Origin: Fibrobacteria bacterium
GTDB lineage: Bacteria > Fibrobacterota > Fibrobacteria > UBA5070
Length of the DNA: 64,000 bases
Direction: 5' to 3'
NCBI GenBank assembly: GCA_020633825.1
Contig: JACKCV010000001.1
Coordinates: 931,001 to 995,000, forward strand
The position numbers were made by a program, and so were the translations under genes. Below are positions 32,311-39,816 of the stretch, piece after piece (position 1 is the first letter of the stretch; the number at the start of each line of letters is the position of its first letter). The notes under the pieces are model-generated. The model had not been told where the DNA came from. It did not search any database and saw nothing but the letters and a program-made list of their open reading frames with translations.

Positions 32311-33417
32311 ATGCGCGTCCTGCGCCTGCATTTGCAGGACTTCCGTTCCTGGCCGCGCTTGGCCTTGGAGGCGCATTCGGGCACCAATCTGTTGCTGGGC
32401 CGCAACGGGGCGGGGAAGAGCAACGTGCTCGAGGCGTTGCACCTGTGCGCCTTGGGGTTTTCCCCCCGCACGCGCTCCGAAAAGGACCTGGTCCGTTGGG
32501 GGGCCGAGCGGTTCTACTGCCGGCTGGAAGGTTCGCGGGAGGATCGTCATCTCGAACTGGGAGCTTCCTGCGACCTCACCGGCCGCAAGGAGATCCGCGT
32601 CGACGGCGAGACGGGGCGTCTGTTCTCCCGTCTGGTCGGACATATTTCGGTGGTGGGGTTGTACCCCGAAGACCTGGAAATCGTCCGCGGCGCTCCCGAA
32701 GCGCGGCGGTCCTTCCTGGATGCCCTGCTTTCCCAGAGGCAGCCCGATTCCGTGGAGATCCTGCGGGAATACGCGCGCGTGGTTCGGCAGCGCAACGCCG
32801 CCCTCAAGGATCCGGAGCGCTTCGGAGGCTCGGTCCGGGAGGTCCTGGATCGCCAGATGGTCGATCTGGCCGTCCCCATCCTGATGCGACGCATCGCCTT
32901 GGTCGACGCGCTCGTTCCCGCCGTGACCCGTCTGCACGCCGAACTTTCGGGGAACGGGGAATCCGCGGATCTCTGGTACCGGGGAAGCTACGGGGACGAG
33001 GACCTTCCCTCCGACGCGGTCGGTCTGACGGAGCGCCTGGAATCCCGGCAACGTCGCGTGGCCAACGCCGAAAGCCAGGCCGGGACCACGTTGTTCGGTC
33101 CCCATCGGGATGATCTCCTGCTGATGCTCGACGCCCGCCCCGCCCGGGAAACCGCCTCGCAAGGGCAGGCGAGAAGCCTGGCCATCGCCCTGCGCCTGGC
33201 GGCCGCCGAACTGCTGGGGGCCATCCAGGGACGAGAGCCGGTCCTCCTCCTCGACGACGTCTTCGCCGAATTGGATGGACCGCGGCGGGAGCGCCTGGCG
33301 GCCCTCCTGCCACGCGGTCGCCAGTCCTTCCTGTGCTCCCCCCGACGCGCCGACTTGCCGTTTTCCGTCGATCGCACCTTCGTCCTCGAGGGTGGAGCCC
33401 TGAAGGAGGTCCTGTGA
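32311..33417 (+). CDS. recF: DNA replication and repair protein RecF
   Basis: An SMC-like ATPase that loads RecA at gaps with RecO and RecR. The 368-residue protein begins MRVLRLHLQDFRSW, with Walker A GRNGAGKSN at about 32-40, the signature region TLFGPHRDDLLLML, ASQGQARSLAIALRLA, and Walker B PVLLLDDVFAELD. The D-loop follows immediately. Length and order are normal. It lies 10 bases after dnaN, so the two are one operon. Confidence 0.95.
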   Translation: MRVLRLHLQDFRSWPRLALEAHSGTNLLLGRNGAGKSNVLEALHLCALGFSPRTRSEKDLVRWGAERFYCRLEGSREDRHLELGASCDLTGRKEIRVDGETGRLFSRLVGHISVVGLYPEDLEIVRGAPEARRSFLDALLSQRQPDSVEILREYARVVRQRNAALKDPERFGGSVREVLDRQMVDLAVPILMRRIALVDALVPAVTRLHAELSGNGESADLWYRGSYGDEDLPSDAVGLTERLESRQRRVANAESQAGTTLFGPHRDDLLLMLDARPARETASQGQARSLAIALRLAAAELLGAIQGREPVLLLDDVFAELDGPRRERLAALLPRGRQSFLCSPRRADLPFSVDRTFVLEGGALKEVL

Positions 33418-33505
33418 TCCGGCGGAACCTTCGGGGAATCCCCGACATCGGAGTCGCCCGCAAGTCCCCTCTCCCCGAAGGGCCATCCCGGGTCGGTGGG
33501 GCATC

Positions 33506-33937
33506 GTGAACTTCCCCGGTGGATCGATGCGCGGTTCCGGAGCCTGGGGGGGGCGTGGGGGAAGAGGGCCATCCCCGTCGGAGCGATGGATCGGCGGCAA
33601 GGATCTGGATGCCCGTCGGCGAAAGGAGCGCGCCAAGTCCGCCGGAGAATCGGAGGGCGATGCCAGACCTCTGGAAGGAATGCTGGGAGCCTACCTCACA
33701 CGTTCCTCGCTGGGAGCCGCTTTGCTGCCCACCAGCCCGAGGTTCCTCGCCGCCTGGAGGAAGGCCGCGGGCGAGGCGTTGGCCGCTCGCGCGCAACCCC
33801 TGCGGATGGTCGACGGGGTTCTGGAGCTGGAGGTTCCCGACGCGGCCTGGAAATTCGAGATCCGGTTCCGGCAAGCGGCCCTGATGGAGGCCTTGGCCCG
33901 CGAAGGGATCCGGATCCGCGGCATTCGCGCGCGCTGA
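33506..33937 (+). CDS. dciA: DciA-like (DUF721) replication protein
   Basis: A 143-residue protein with a basic, Gly/Arg-rich N-terminus and a C-terminal DUF721 domain (about residues 55-143: LEGMLGAYLTRSSLGAALLP, WRKAAGEALAARAQPLRMVDGVLELEVPDAAWKFEIRF). DciA recruits the replicative helicase in bacteria lacking DnaC or DnaI. Its usual position after recF is kept. The GTG start at 33506 is the first plausible start; the linker-like N-terminus makes it uncertain. The gene's stop codon lies in the arm of a shared hairpin. Confidence 0.82.
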   Translation: MNFPGGSMRGSGAWGGRGGRGPSPSERWIGGKDLDARRRKERAKSAGESEGDARPLEGMLGAYLTRSSLGAALLPTSPRFLAAWRKAAGEALAARAQPLRMVDGVLELEVPDAAWKFEIRFRQAALMEALAREGIRIRGIRAR

Positions 33938-33968
33938 ACCCCGCCTCCGGAGTTTCCACCGGGGTTCA
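33935..33968. terminator. Bidirectional hairpin containing two stop codons
   Basis: TGAACCCCG (33935-33943) and CGGGGTTCA (33960-33968) are perfect 9-bp arms. The left arm holds the TGA of dciA; the right arm holds the TGA of the convergent NasS-NarM gene. It separates the replication genes from the nitrate island. Confidence 0.6.
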
Positions 33969-35420
33969 GGCCAGGCCGAACTCCTTCATGGCGGGGAGGA
34001 AGTTCCGGTTCTCGCGTCCCGGGCGGGAGAGTTTGACCAGGGCGAAGCGGGCGAGTTCGTCCAGGGAACGCCACTGTCCGAGGGAGATCGGGGAGCAGTC
34101 GCGCGCCGCCAGATCGGCGAGGTCGGAGGGGACGGCTTCGAGATTCCTCCAGACGGGGTGCTCCTCGATCGGACATTCCCGCACTTCTCCGCCTCCGTTG
34201 GCGCGGACGGCTTCCAGGAGGTCGTTCTTCCACGACAGCACCGCGTCCGGCGATTCGGTCGGGGCCTCGAGGAGAGCGCGGCGACGGGTCACCGGCAGCT
34301 TGCTCCACTGCGCGAGGGAAAGCTTGGTGCCGGAAAGGTCGAGTTTCCGACGCACGGCCATCGGGATCGAGACGAGGTTTTCGGCGAATTCCGCTTCGTA
34401 GGCGAAGATGCGGTCCATGGAGTCTCCCCGGGGAAAGGATTGGAGGTGGAACGAGGAAAGGCAGATGCCGTCGAGATCGAGGTCGAGCGAACGGGACGGA
34501 ACGTGTCCCCAGTAGACGAGGCGTTCCAGGAACCACCGGAAGTCCGCGGCGCGCGGCAGGTTCACGCCCGGGCCGGAGAAGCGGAGGAAACCGCTTCCCG
34601 TTGCGATCCTGCCTCGACCGGCGTTCAACTTCCTGGCCAAGGCCGACCGCAGGAGGGTTTCCTGCGTGTTGACGAAGCGCTTCCCGGCGATCAAGGCGGC
34701 CGCCTCGTCGAGGTGGGCGGGATCGTCGAGCCATTTCGAGGCCGCGTCCAAGGCCCGGAGGAGGGCCGCGTGGAGGGAGGGGTTCTCCTCGTGCCAGGCC
34801 CTGCGAACCGCCAGGACCTTCTCCACCCCGGGCGACATCACGTCTTCGCCCAGGGCGACGATCTCCCCGAGCTTGGAGGTGGTGGCGCGCTGGTTCCAGG
34901 GTTCCCCGGCGCAGAATCCGTCGAGGAGACCTTCCCGCATGCGGCGCACCATCTCCTGGGGCGGGGAGACCAGCAACTGGATCCTCGGGCCGATTTCCAG
35001 CCCCCCCGAGGAGAGCCATTCGCGGATCATCAATTCGTGCGTGCTCGACGGGTGGACGATCCCGAACTTCAGGATTTCCGCGTTGGATTCCATCCATCGC
35101 GCCAGGTCGCGGGCGTCGCCGATTCCCGCCGAACGCAGCCGGTTGGAGAGCGTGATCGCGTTTCCCGTCTGGGACAGCACCCATGCCGTGCAGAGGCTGT
35201 CGCGGGATCCGCCGATTCCCAGGGCGGCCAGGATCGGGAGTGTGGCCGGCAGATGCGCGGCCTGGAAATCGCCGCGTTCGAGCTTGCTGCGCACCTGTTC
35301 CCAGGTCTGGGCCTTGGAAAGTTCGACTTCCAGGCCTTGGGCGGCGAAATGCCCCATTTCACTGGCCACCACGAGGGGGGCGCAATCGGCGAGCGGGATG
35401 AATCCAATGCGAAGCACCAT
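33966..35420 (-). CDS. NasS-like nitrate-binding domain fused to a NarM domain
   Basis: A 484-residue two-domain protein. Residues 1-330 are an NrtA/NasS-type substrate-binding domain without signal peptide: LRIGFIPLADCAPLVVASEMGHF, DFQAAHLPATLPILAALGIGG, GNAITLSNRL, FGIVHPSSTHELMIREWL, DGFCAGEPWNQRA. Residues 335-484 match the nitrate-reductase-associated protein NarM: FAYEAEFAENLVSIPMAVRRKLD, GTKLSLAQW, LARFALVKLSRPGRENRNFLPAMKEFGL. In cyanobacteria NarM is needed for active nitrate reductase. The frame is continuous, but Met335 has its own ribosome-like site (GGGGAGA, five bases away), so NarM alone could also be made. It ends the nrtABCD operon, 49 bases after nrtD. Confidence 0.88.
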   Translation of the reverse strand: MVLRIGFIPLADCAPLVVASEMGHFAAQGLEVELSKAQTWEQVRSKLERGDFQAAHLPATLPILAALGIGGSRDSLCTAWVLSQTGNAITLSNRLRSAGIGDARDLARWMESNAEILKFGIVHPSSTHELMIREWLSSGGLEIGPRIQLLVSPPQEMVRRMREGLLDGFCAGEPWNQRATTSKLGEIVALGEDVMSPGVEKVLAVRRAWHEENPSLHAALLRALDAASKWLDDPAHLDEAAALIAGKRFVNTQETLLRSALARKLNAGRGRIATGSGFLRFSGPGVNLPRAADFRWFLERLVYWGHVPSRSLDLDLDGICLSSFHLQSFPRGDSMDRIFAYEAEFAENLVSIPMAVRRKLDLSGTKLSLAQWSKLPVTRRRALLEAPTESPDAVLSWKNDLLEAVRANGGGEVRECPIEEHPVWRNLEAVPSDLADLAARDCSPISLGQWRSLDELARFALVKLSRPGRENRNFLPAMKEFGLA

Positions 35421-35469
35421 GACCGGAAAGATAGGCCGTCCCCACCACCGGGGAGCGGCCCATCCCGGA

Positions 35470-36282
35470 TCAGGCGGCGGCGCGGGAAGCGACCGGACTG
35501 TGCGAGGCGGGTCCCTCGAGGAAGTTGAGGAGCTGCTGCCGCAGGCGGTAGTAGTCCGGATGCGACAGGACCTCCCGCCTCGAGCGTGGGCGCGGCAAGT
35601 CGACGGGGACGATCTCCCCGACCCGGGCATGGGGGCCGGAGGTCATCATCACCACCTCGTCCGACAGGAAGAGGGCCTCGTCGATATCGTGGGTGATCAT
35701 CATCGCCGTGATCCGGTCCCGGGCCCAGACGTCGAGGAGGACCTCCTGGAGTTCGGCGCGGGTGAGCGCGTCGAGCATGCCGAAGGGTTCGTCGAGAAGC
35801 AGCATGCGGGGGCGCAAGGCGAAGGCCCGTGCGATGCCGACGCGCTGCTTCTGCCCCTGCGAGAGATCCATGGCCTTCTTGTCCATTTCGCGGGCCAACC
35901 CGACCCTCGACAGGTACCAGGCGCAGATGTCCGTCCGCTGGGAGGGAGTGGCATGGGGGAAGACCTGGTCGACTCCCAACCGCACGTTCTCCATGGCCGT
36001 CATCCAGGGGAAGAGGCTCGGGCTCTGGAACACGACCGCCCGGTCGGGGCCGGGGCCTTCGATTTCCCGGTTCCCCACCACGATGTTCCCGTCGGTGGGT
36101 TCGGTGAGTCCGGCCACCATGGACAGCACGGTGCTCTTGCCGCATCCGGAATGCCCGATCACGGAGATGAACTTCCCTTCCTCCACCTGGAGATGGAAGT
36201 CGGAGAGCACGGTGAGCTTTCCGCGTGGCGTGTCGAAGGATTTCTCGAGTTTCACGATGTCGAGAAAAGGTCTGCTGGACAT
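35470..36282 (-). CDS. nrtD: Nitrate ABC transporter ATPase NrtD-like
   Basis: A 270-residue ATPase of the nitrate/sulfonate/taurine family: Walker A GHSGCGKST, Q-loop VFQSPSLFPWMT, signature LSQGQKQRV (an unusual Gln for the common Gly), Walker B MLLLDEPFGMLD and the switch His in ITHDIDEAL. It lies one base from the nrtC-like gene. The two ATPases probably form a heterodimer, as in cyanobacterial NrtCD. Confidence 0.9.
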   Translation of the reverse strand: MSSRPFLDIVKLEKSFDTPRGKLTVLSDFHLQVEEGKFISVIGHSGCGKSTVLSMVAGLTEPTDGNIVVGNREIEGPGPDRAVVFQSPSLFPWMTAMENVRLGVDQVFPHATPSQRTDICAWYLSRVGLAREMDKKAMDLSQGQKQRVGIARAFALRPRMLLLDEPFGMLDALTRAELQEVLLDVWARDRITAMMITHDIDEALFLSDEVVMMTSGPHARVGEIVPVDLPRPRSRREVLSHPDYYRLRQQLLNFLEGPASHSPVASRAAA

Positions 36283-36283
36283 C

Positions 36284-37135
36284 TCAGATCCCCTTTCCGG
36301 AGAAATGGACCGGCGCGATGTCCGGCAGGTAGAGGTCCTCGATCTGCTCCCGCGACGAGGCGGCGTCCCGCAGGTCGATCAGGTACTTGTTGATTTCCGC
36401 GCGCAGGATCCGGTAGACCTCGCTGTCGTTGAGCGCCGAGCGATCCCTGGGGCGTTCCAGGGGAACCCGGAAATCGGGTCCCAGGGAGGCGGCCGGTGCC
36501 ATGTGGAGCGGGATCACCCGGTCGGCAAGGCGCAAGGCTTCGTCCACGTCGTTGGTGATCAGCACGCAGGTCCGTTTTTCGGTGAGGATGATGTTCTCGA
36601 TCTCGTCCTGCAAGGTGCCGCGGGTCAGGGCGTCGAGCGCTCCCAGCGGTTCGTCGAGCAGGAGGATCCCGGGTTGCATCGCCAAGGCCCGGGCCACCGA
36701 CACGCGCTGCCGCATCCCCCCGGAAAGCTCGGCGGGGCGCCGATCCCACGCCGAGGAAAGGTTCACCATCTCGATGTAGTGCATGCAATGGGAACGTCTT
36801 TCGGCCTTCCCCATCGAGGGGAAGACGGCCGAGACGGCCAGCTCCACGTTGCCCAGGACGGTCAGCCAGGGGAGGAGGCTGTAGTTCTGGAACACCACGC
36901 CTCGATCCGGTCCGGGGCCTTCGATCTTCTTGCCGGCCAGTTCGACGGACCCCTTGTCGGGCATCAGCAACCCCGACAGAAGCTGGATCAGAGTGCTCTT
37001 TCCCGACCCAGAGTATCCGACGATGGCGACGAACTCCCCCTCCTCGATGGACAGGTCGATTTCCGACAGGACCTCGATCCGGTTGCGGCCGGATCCGAAT
37101 CCCTTGGAAACCCCCGACATCTTCAGGTAGGACAT
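36284..37135 (-). CDS. nrtC: Nitrate ABC transporter ATPase, NrtC-like without regulatory domain
   Basis: A 283-residue ATPase with Walker A GYSGSGKST, VFQNYSLLPWLT, LSGGMRQRV and LLLDEPLGALD; the switch position reads ITNDVDEAL, with Asn for the usual His. That substitution is seen in NrtC-type subunits and may make this site weak. Cyanobacterial NrtC carries an extra NrtA-like regulatory domain; here it is absent and two free NasS-like proteins are encoded nearby instead. It follows nrtB by 10 bases. Confidence 0.88.
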   Translation of the reverse strand: MSYLKMSGVSKGFGSGRNRIEVLSEIDLSIEEGEFVAIVGYSGSGKSTLIQLLSGLLMPDKGSVELAGKKIEGPGPDRGVVFQNYSLLPWLTVLGNVELAVSAVFPSMGKAERRSHCMHYIEMVNLSSAWDRRPAELSGGMRQRVSVARALAMQPGILLLDEPLGALDALTRGTLQDEIENIILTEKRTCVLITNDVDEALRLADRVIPLHMAPAASLGPDFRVPLERPRDRSALNDSEVYRILRAEINKYLIDLRDAASSREQIEDLYLPDIAPVHFSGKGI

Positions 37136-37145
37136 GGGGTCCCCC

Positions 37146-38162
37146 TCAGGCGTTGACCGGGCGGCCGAAGCTCACCAGGCGCTGGAGGATGACCATCGTG
37201 CGATCGAGGAAGAATCCGACGACGCCGATGGTGAGGACCGCCACGACGATGCGGGCCAGCGATTCCGAGGAACCGTTCTGGAACTCGTCCCAGACGAACT
37301 TCCCCAGTCCGGGATTCTGCGCCAGCATCTCGGCGGCGATCAGGACCATCCAGCCGACCCCCAGGGAGAGCCGCAGGCCGGTGAAGACCAGGGGCAGGGA
37401 GGCGGGCAGATAGATGCGGAAGACCCGGACTCCGAAGGGGAGCCGAAGCACCCGCGCGACGTTGACGTAGTCTCGGTCGATGGAGGCCACACCCAGCGCC
37501 GTGTTGATCAGGCTCGGCCACAAGGAGCACAGGGCGACCGTGAAGGCCGAGATCACGAACGATTTCGGAAGCCATCCGATCTCCCGCAGGTACAGGGCGG
37601 AGACTCCCATGGTGACGATGGGAAGCCAGGCCAGGGGGGACACCGGCTTGAAGATCTGGATCAGGGGGTTGAGCGCCGCCATCACGACCTTCGAAAGTCC
37701 GCACAGAAGTCCCACCGGCACCGCGATGAGCGAGGCGATGAGGAATCCCGTGAACACGGTGACGAGGCTGGTCTTGATCTGGTCCAGATAGGTCGGTTTC
37801 CCCGTGTACTGCCAGTTGGTGGTGCGGGCGTTGGGATTGCGAGCCAACCGTTCGTTGTTCTTGCGTTTCTGCTCCTGGTAGAATTCCGCCTCCCGCAGCT
37901 TCTCGGCGCGGTATTCGGCGATCATGGAGGTGGCTTGGGTCCAGGTGGCTCCCGGGCCGGGAAGGGTTCCCAGGGAGGTGTGGATGCTGGAGGCGATGCC
38001 GGCCCAGAGCATCAGGAACACCAGGATCGCCATGAAGGGGACGCCGATCTCGAAGAGGATGGCCCGGAACTGCTCCCGGGGATCCTCGCCGGCGGCCAGC
38101 CGGGCGACCGGCGTCAGCCAGGTCAGCCCGAGCGTGTCGGTGAGCCGTACGAGGTTTCGCAT
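37146..38162 (-). CDS. nrtB: Nitrate ABC transporter permease NrtB-like
   Basis: A 338-residue inner-membrane subunit. An N-terminal membrane segment (about 35-60) is followed by a long charged linker (RAEKLREAEFYQEQKRKNN, about 82-110), then the permease domain of the BPD-transport family from about 125. The ATPase-contact EAA-type loop is NVARVLRLPFGVRVFRIYLPAS. GVGWMVLIAAEML is typical of nitrate/bicarbonate permeases. It lies four bases after nrtA. The linker is longer than in many cyanobacterial homologues, as in proteobacterial NrtB/NasE. Confidence 0.93.
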   Translation of the reverse strand: MRNLVRLTDTLGLTWLTPVARLAAGEDPREQFRAILFEIGVPFMAILVFLMLWAGIASSIHTSLGTLPGPGATWTQATSMIAEYRAEKLREAEFYQEQKRKNNERLARNPNARTTNWQYTGKPTYLDQIKTSLVTVFTGFLIASLIAVPVGLLCGLSKVVMAALNPLIQIFKPVSPLAWLPIVTMGVSALYLREIGWLPKSFVISAFTVALCSLWPSLINTALGVASIDRDYVNVARVLRLPFGVRVFRIYLPASLPLVFTGLRLSLGVGWMVLIAAEMLAQNPGLGKFVWDEFQNGSSESLARIVVAVLTIGVVGFFLDRTMVILQRLVSFGRPVNA

Positions 38163-38166
38163 GGCT

Positions 38167-39519
38167 TCAGTCCTTGTTTCCGACAGGCAGCGACTTCAAG
38201 TAGGCGACCGGATGGTGCCCGTCGAAGGGGATGCTGTCGATGAACGCGGAGGTCACAGGACGGAAACCGTCGGTTTCGGGGATGTCCTTGCCGGTCAGGA
38301 AGCCATCGGCGACGAGCTCGGCGGCGGCCTTCTTCCAGATCTCGGGACGATACACCTTGCTGGCCACGGCCAGATAGAAGGAATCGGTCTTGGCTTCGCC
38401 GATCTGGCCCCAGCGGCGCATCTGGGTGAGGTACCAGATGGCGTCGGAGTAGAAGGGGAAGGACGCGTTGTCGTTCCAGAAGACGTTGAAATCCGCGACG
38501 GGACGGACGTCGCCGACCTCGAACTCGAAGGTCCCGGTCATGGAGTTGGCGATCACGGCGCTGTCGGCGCCCACGTACTCGGAGCGAGCGAGGATCGAGA
38601 CCGCCTGGGGGCGGTTCGCCGGGTCGTCGAGCCACTTCTGCGCCTTGATGACGGCCTTCACGATGGCGAGCGTGGTGTTGGGGTTCTTCTCGGTGAAATC
38701 GGCGCGCAGTCCGAGGACCTTCTCGGCGTGTCCGGTCCAGATGTCGCGGCTGGCGATCACGGGGACGCCGATCTTCTTGGTCACGGCGGCCTGGTTCCAG
38801 GGTTCGCCCACGCAGTACCCGTGGATGGTCCCGGCTTCCATGGTGGAGGGCATCTGGGGAGGGGGGGTGACCGACAGCAGGACGTCCGCACCGGTGTTTC
38901 CGTTGACATCCGTGGCGGTGTACTGTCCCGGATTGATCCCCGAAGCGGCCAACCAGTAGCGCAGCTGGTAGTTGTGGGTGCTCACGGGGAAGACCATGCC
39001 CAGCTTGAGGGATTCCCCGGACTTCTTCAGCTTGGCGATGTAGGGCTTCAAGGGTTCGGCGGCGATGGGGTGGACGGGCCGTCCACCCTCGGATTTGATG
39101 GAAGGCTTGATGGCGTCCCAGACCTTGTTCGACAGGGTGATCCCGTTGCCGTTGAGGTCGAGGCTGAGCGGAACCACGATGTCGGCCTGGGTCCCGATTC
39201 CGACCGCCGCCCCGAGGGGTTGGCCGGAGAGCATGTGCGCTCCGTCGAGCTGTCCATCGATGACGCGGTCGAGGAGGACCTTCCAGTTGGCCTGGGCCTC
39301 GAGGGTGACGTTGAGCCCCTCTTCCTCGAAATACCCCAGTTCCCGGGCGATCACGAGCGGGGCGCAGTCGGTCAATTTGATGAAGCCGAGCTTGAGTTGC
39401 TCCTTCTCCAGGGTGGCCGGAGCCATCTGCGAGGAGGACTCCTTCTTGTCGCATCCCGTGAACAAGGAGGTGGTGGCGAGGGTGGCGAGCAGAGTGGTGG
39501 CGATGGCGATGTGTCGCAT
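38167..39519 (-). CDS. nrtA: Nitrate-binding lipoprotein NrtA
   Basis: A 450-residue substrate-binding lipoprotein. The signal ends in LFTGC (Cys22). The mature part begins KLGFIKLTDCAPLVIARELGYFEEEGLNVTL and continues with DGAHMLSGQPLGAAVGIG, NGNGITLSNKVW, HNYQLRYWLAASG and GYCVGEPWNQAAV, all landmarks of the NrtA/CmpA family. It captures nitrate in the periplasm for NrtBCD. It is the first gene of the transport operon, preceded by a sigma54-type promoter at 39633. Confidence 0.95.
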   Translation of the reverse strand: MRHIAIATTLLATLATTSLFTGCDKKESSSQMAPATLEKEQLKLGFIKLTDCAPLVIARELGYFEEEGLNVTLEAQANWKVLLDRVIDGQLDGAHMLSGQPLGAAVGIGTQADIVVPLSLDLNGNGITLSNKVWDAIKPSIKSEGGRPVHPIAAEPLKPYIAKLKKSGESLKLGMVFPVSTHNYQLRYWLAASGINPGQYTATDVNGNTGADVLLSVTPPPQMPSTMEAGTIHGYCVGEPWNQAAVTKKIGVPVIASRDIWTGHAEKVLGLRADFTEKNPNTTLAIVKAVIKAQKWLDDPANRPQAVSILARSEYVGADSAVIANSMTGTFEFEVGDVRPVADFNVFWNDNASFPFYSDAIWYLTQMRRWGQIGEAKTDSFYLAVASKVYRPEIWKKAAAELVADGFLTGKDIPETDGFRPVTSAFIDSIPFDGHHPVAYLKSLPVGNKD

Positions 39520-39600
39520 GGTCCGTGGGCCTTTCGGTCGTCGGTTTGCACCGGGCAAGGACGACGCAAGAGGACCGGACGGACCGGTTGCCAGTTGCTG

Positions 39601-39619
39601 CAGAGCAGTGTGGGCTCTG
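39601..39619 (-). promoter_or_regulatory. Leader hairpin at the 5' end of the nrtA transcript
   Basis: On the minus strand CAGAGC-CCACACT-GCTCTG makes a 6-bp stem with a 7-base C-rich loop. If transcription starts 12 bases after the -12 C (39621), the hairpin begins at +3. A similar arrangement is seen before nirA. Confidence 0.45.
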
Positions 39620-39632
39620 GGAATTCCCTGGC

Positions 39633-39647
39633 GCGATTTCCGTGCCA
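39633..39647 (-). promoter_or_regulatory. sigma54 (-24/-12) promoter of nrtABCD
   Basis: The minus strand reads TGGCACGGAAATCGC: TGGCAC at -24, the invariant GG and GC exactly 10 bases apart, and TCGC where the consensus has TTGC. Sigma54 promoters are typical of nitrogen-regulated genes and need an enhancer-binding activator. The predicted start is near 39621. Confidence 0.7.
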
Positions 39648-39696
39648 ACGACAATGGATCGGGCTCCAAGGGGGGAAGGTCGCGCTCCCCGGCGGA

Positions 39697-39715
39697 ATTG
39701 ACATGACTTGTCAAT
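39697..39715. promoter_or_regulatory. ATTGACA-N5-TGTCAAT palindrome upstream of nrtA
   Basis: A perfect inverted repeat with 7-bp arms and a five-base centre (ATTGACATGACTTGTCAAT), 50 bp upstream of the -24 element. This is a suitable place for an enhancer or repressor site. It is not an NtrC consensus (GCAC-N7-GGTGC type) nor an FNR box (TTGAT-N4-ATCAA). Confidence 0.45.
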
Positions 39716-39748
39716 GGAGGGAAAGATCGAGTAATGCGGCGAATGCGC

Positions 39749-39780
39749 AAAAGAAAAGGCCCCCGCCGGTGGCGGGAGCC
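39749..39780 (-). terminator. Rho-independent terminator of the channel gene
   Basis: On the minus strand GGCTCCCGCC pairs with GGCGGGGGCC (one T-G wobble) around a three-base loop, followed by TTTTCTTTT. It lies 36 bases after the stop of the outer-membrane channel gene and separates it from nrtA. Confidence 0.9.
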
Positions 39781-39816
39781 CGAGGATCGATCGACCGGAT
39801 GCCGGTGCGCGACCGG

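Larger units (their letters stand above)
39520..39748 (-). promoter_or_regulatory. nrtA control region (leader, sigma54 promoter, upstream palindrome)
   Basis: This region holds, in transcription order, the palindrome at 39697-39715, the -24/-12 element at 39633-39647, the 5' leader hairpin at 39601-39619 and about 100 bases of untranslated leader. No gene is visible. The layout fits an activator-dependent promoter. Confidence 0.55.

Noticed and set aside
39697..39715. FNR/DNR box upstream of nrtA
   Set aside because: The half-sites TTGAC/GTCAA are seven bases apart, not the four of TTGAT-N4-ATCAA sites, so it is reported only as an unassigned palindrome.
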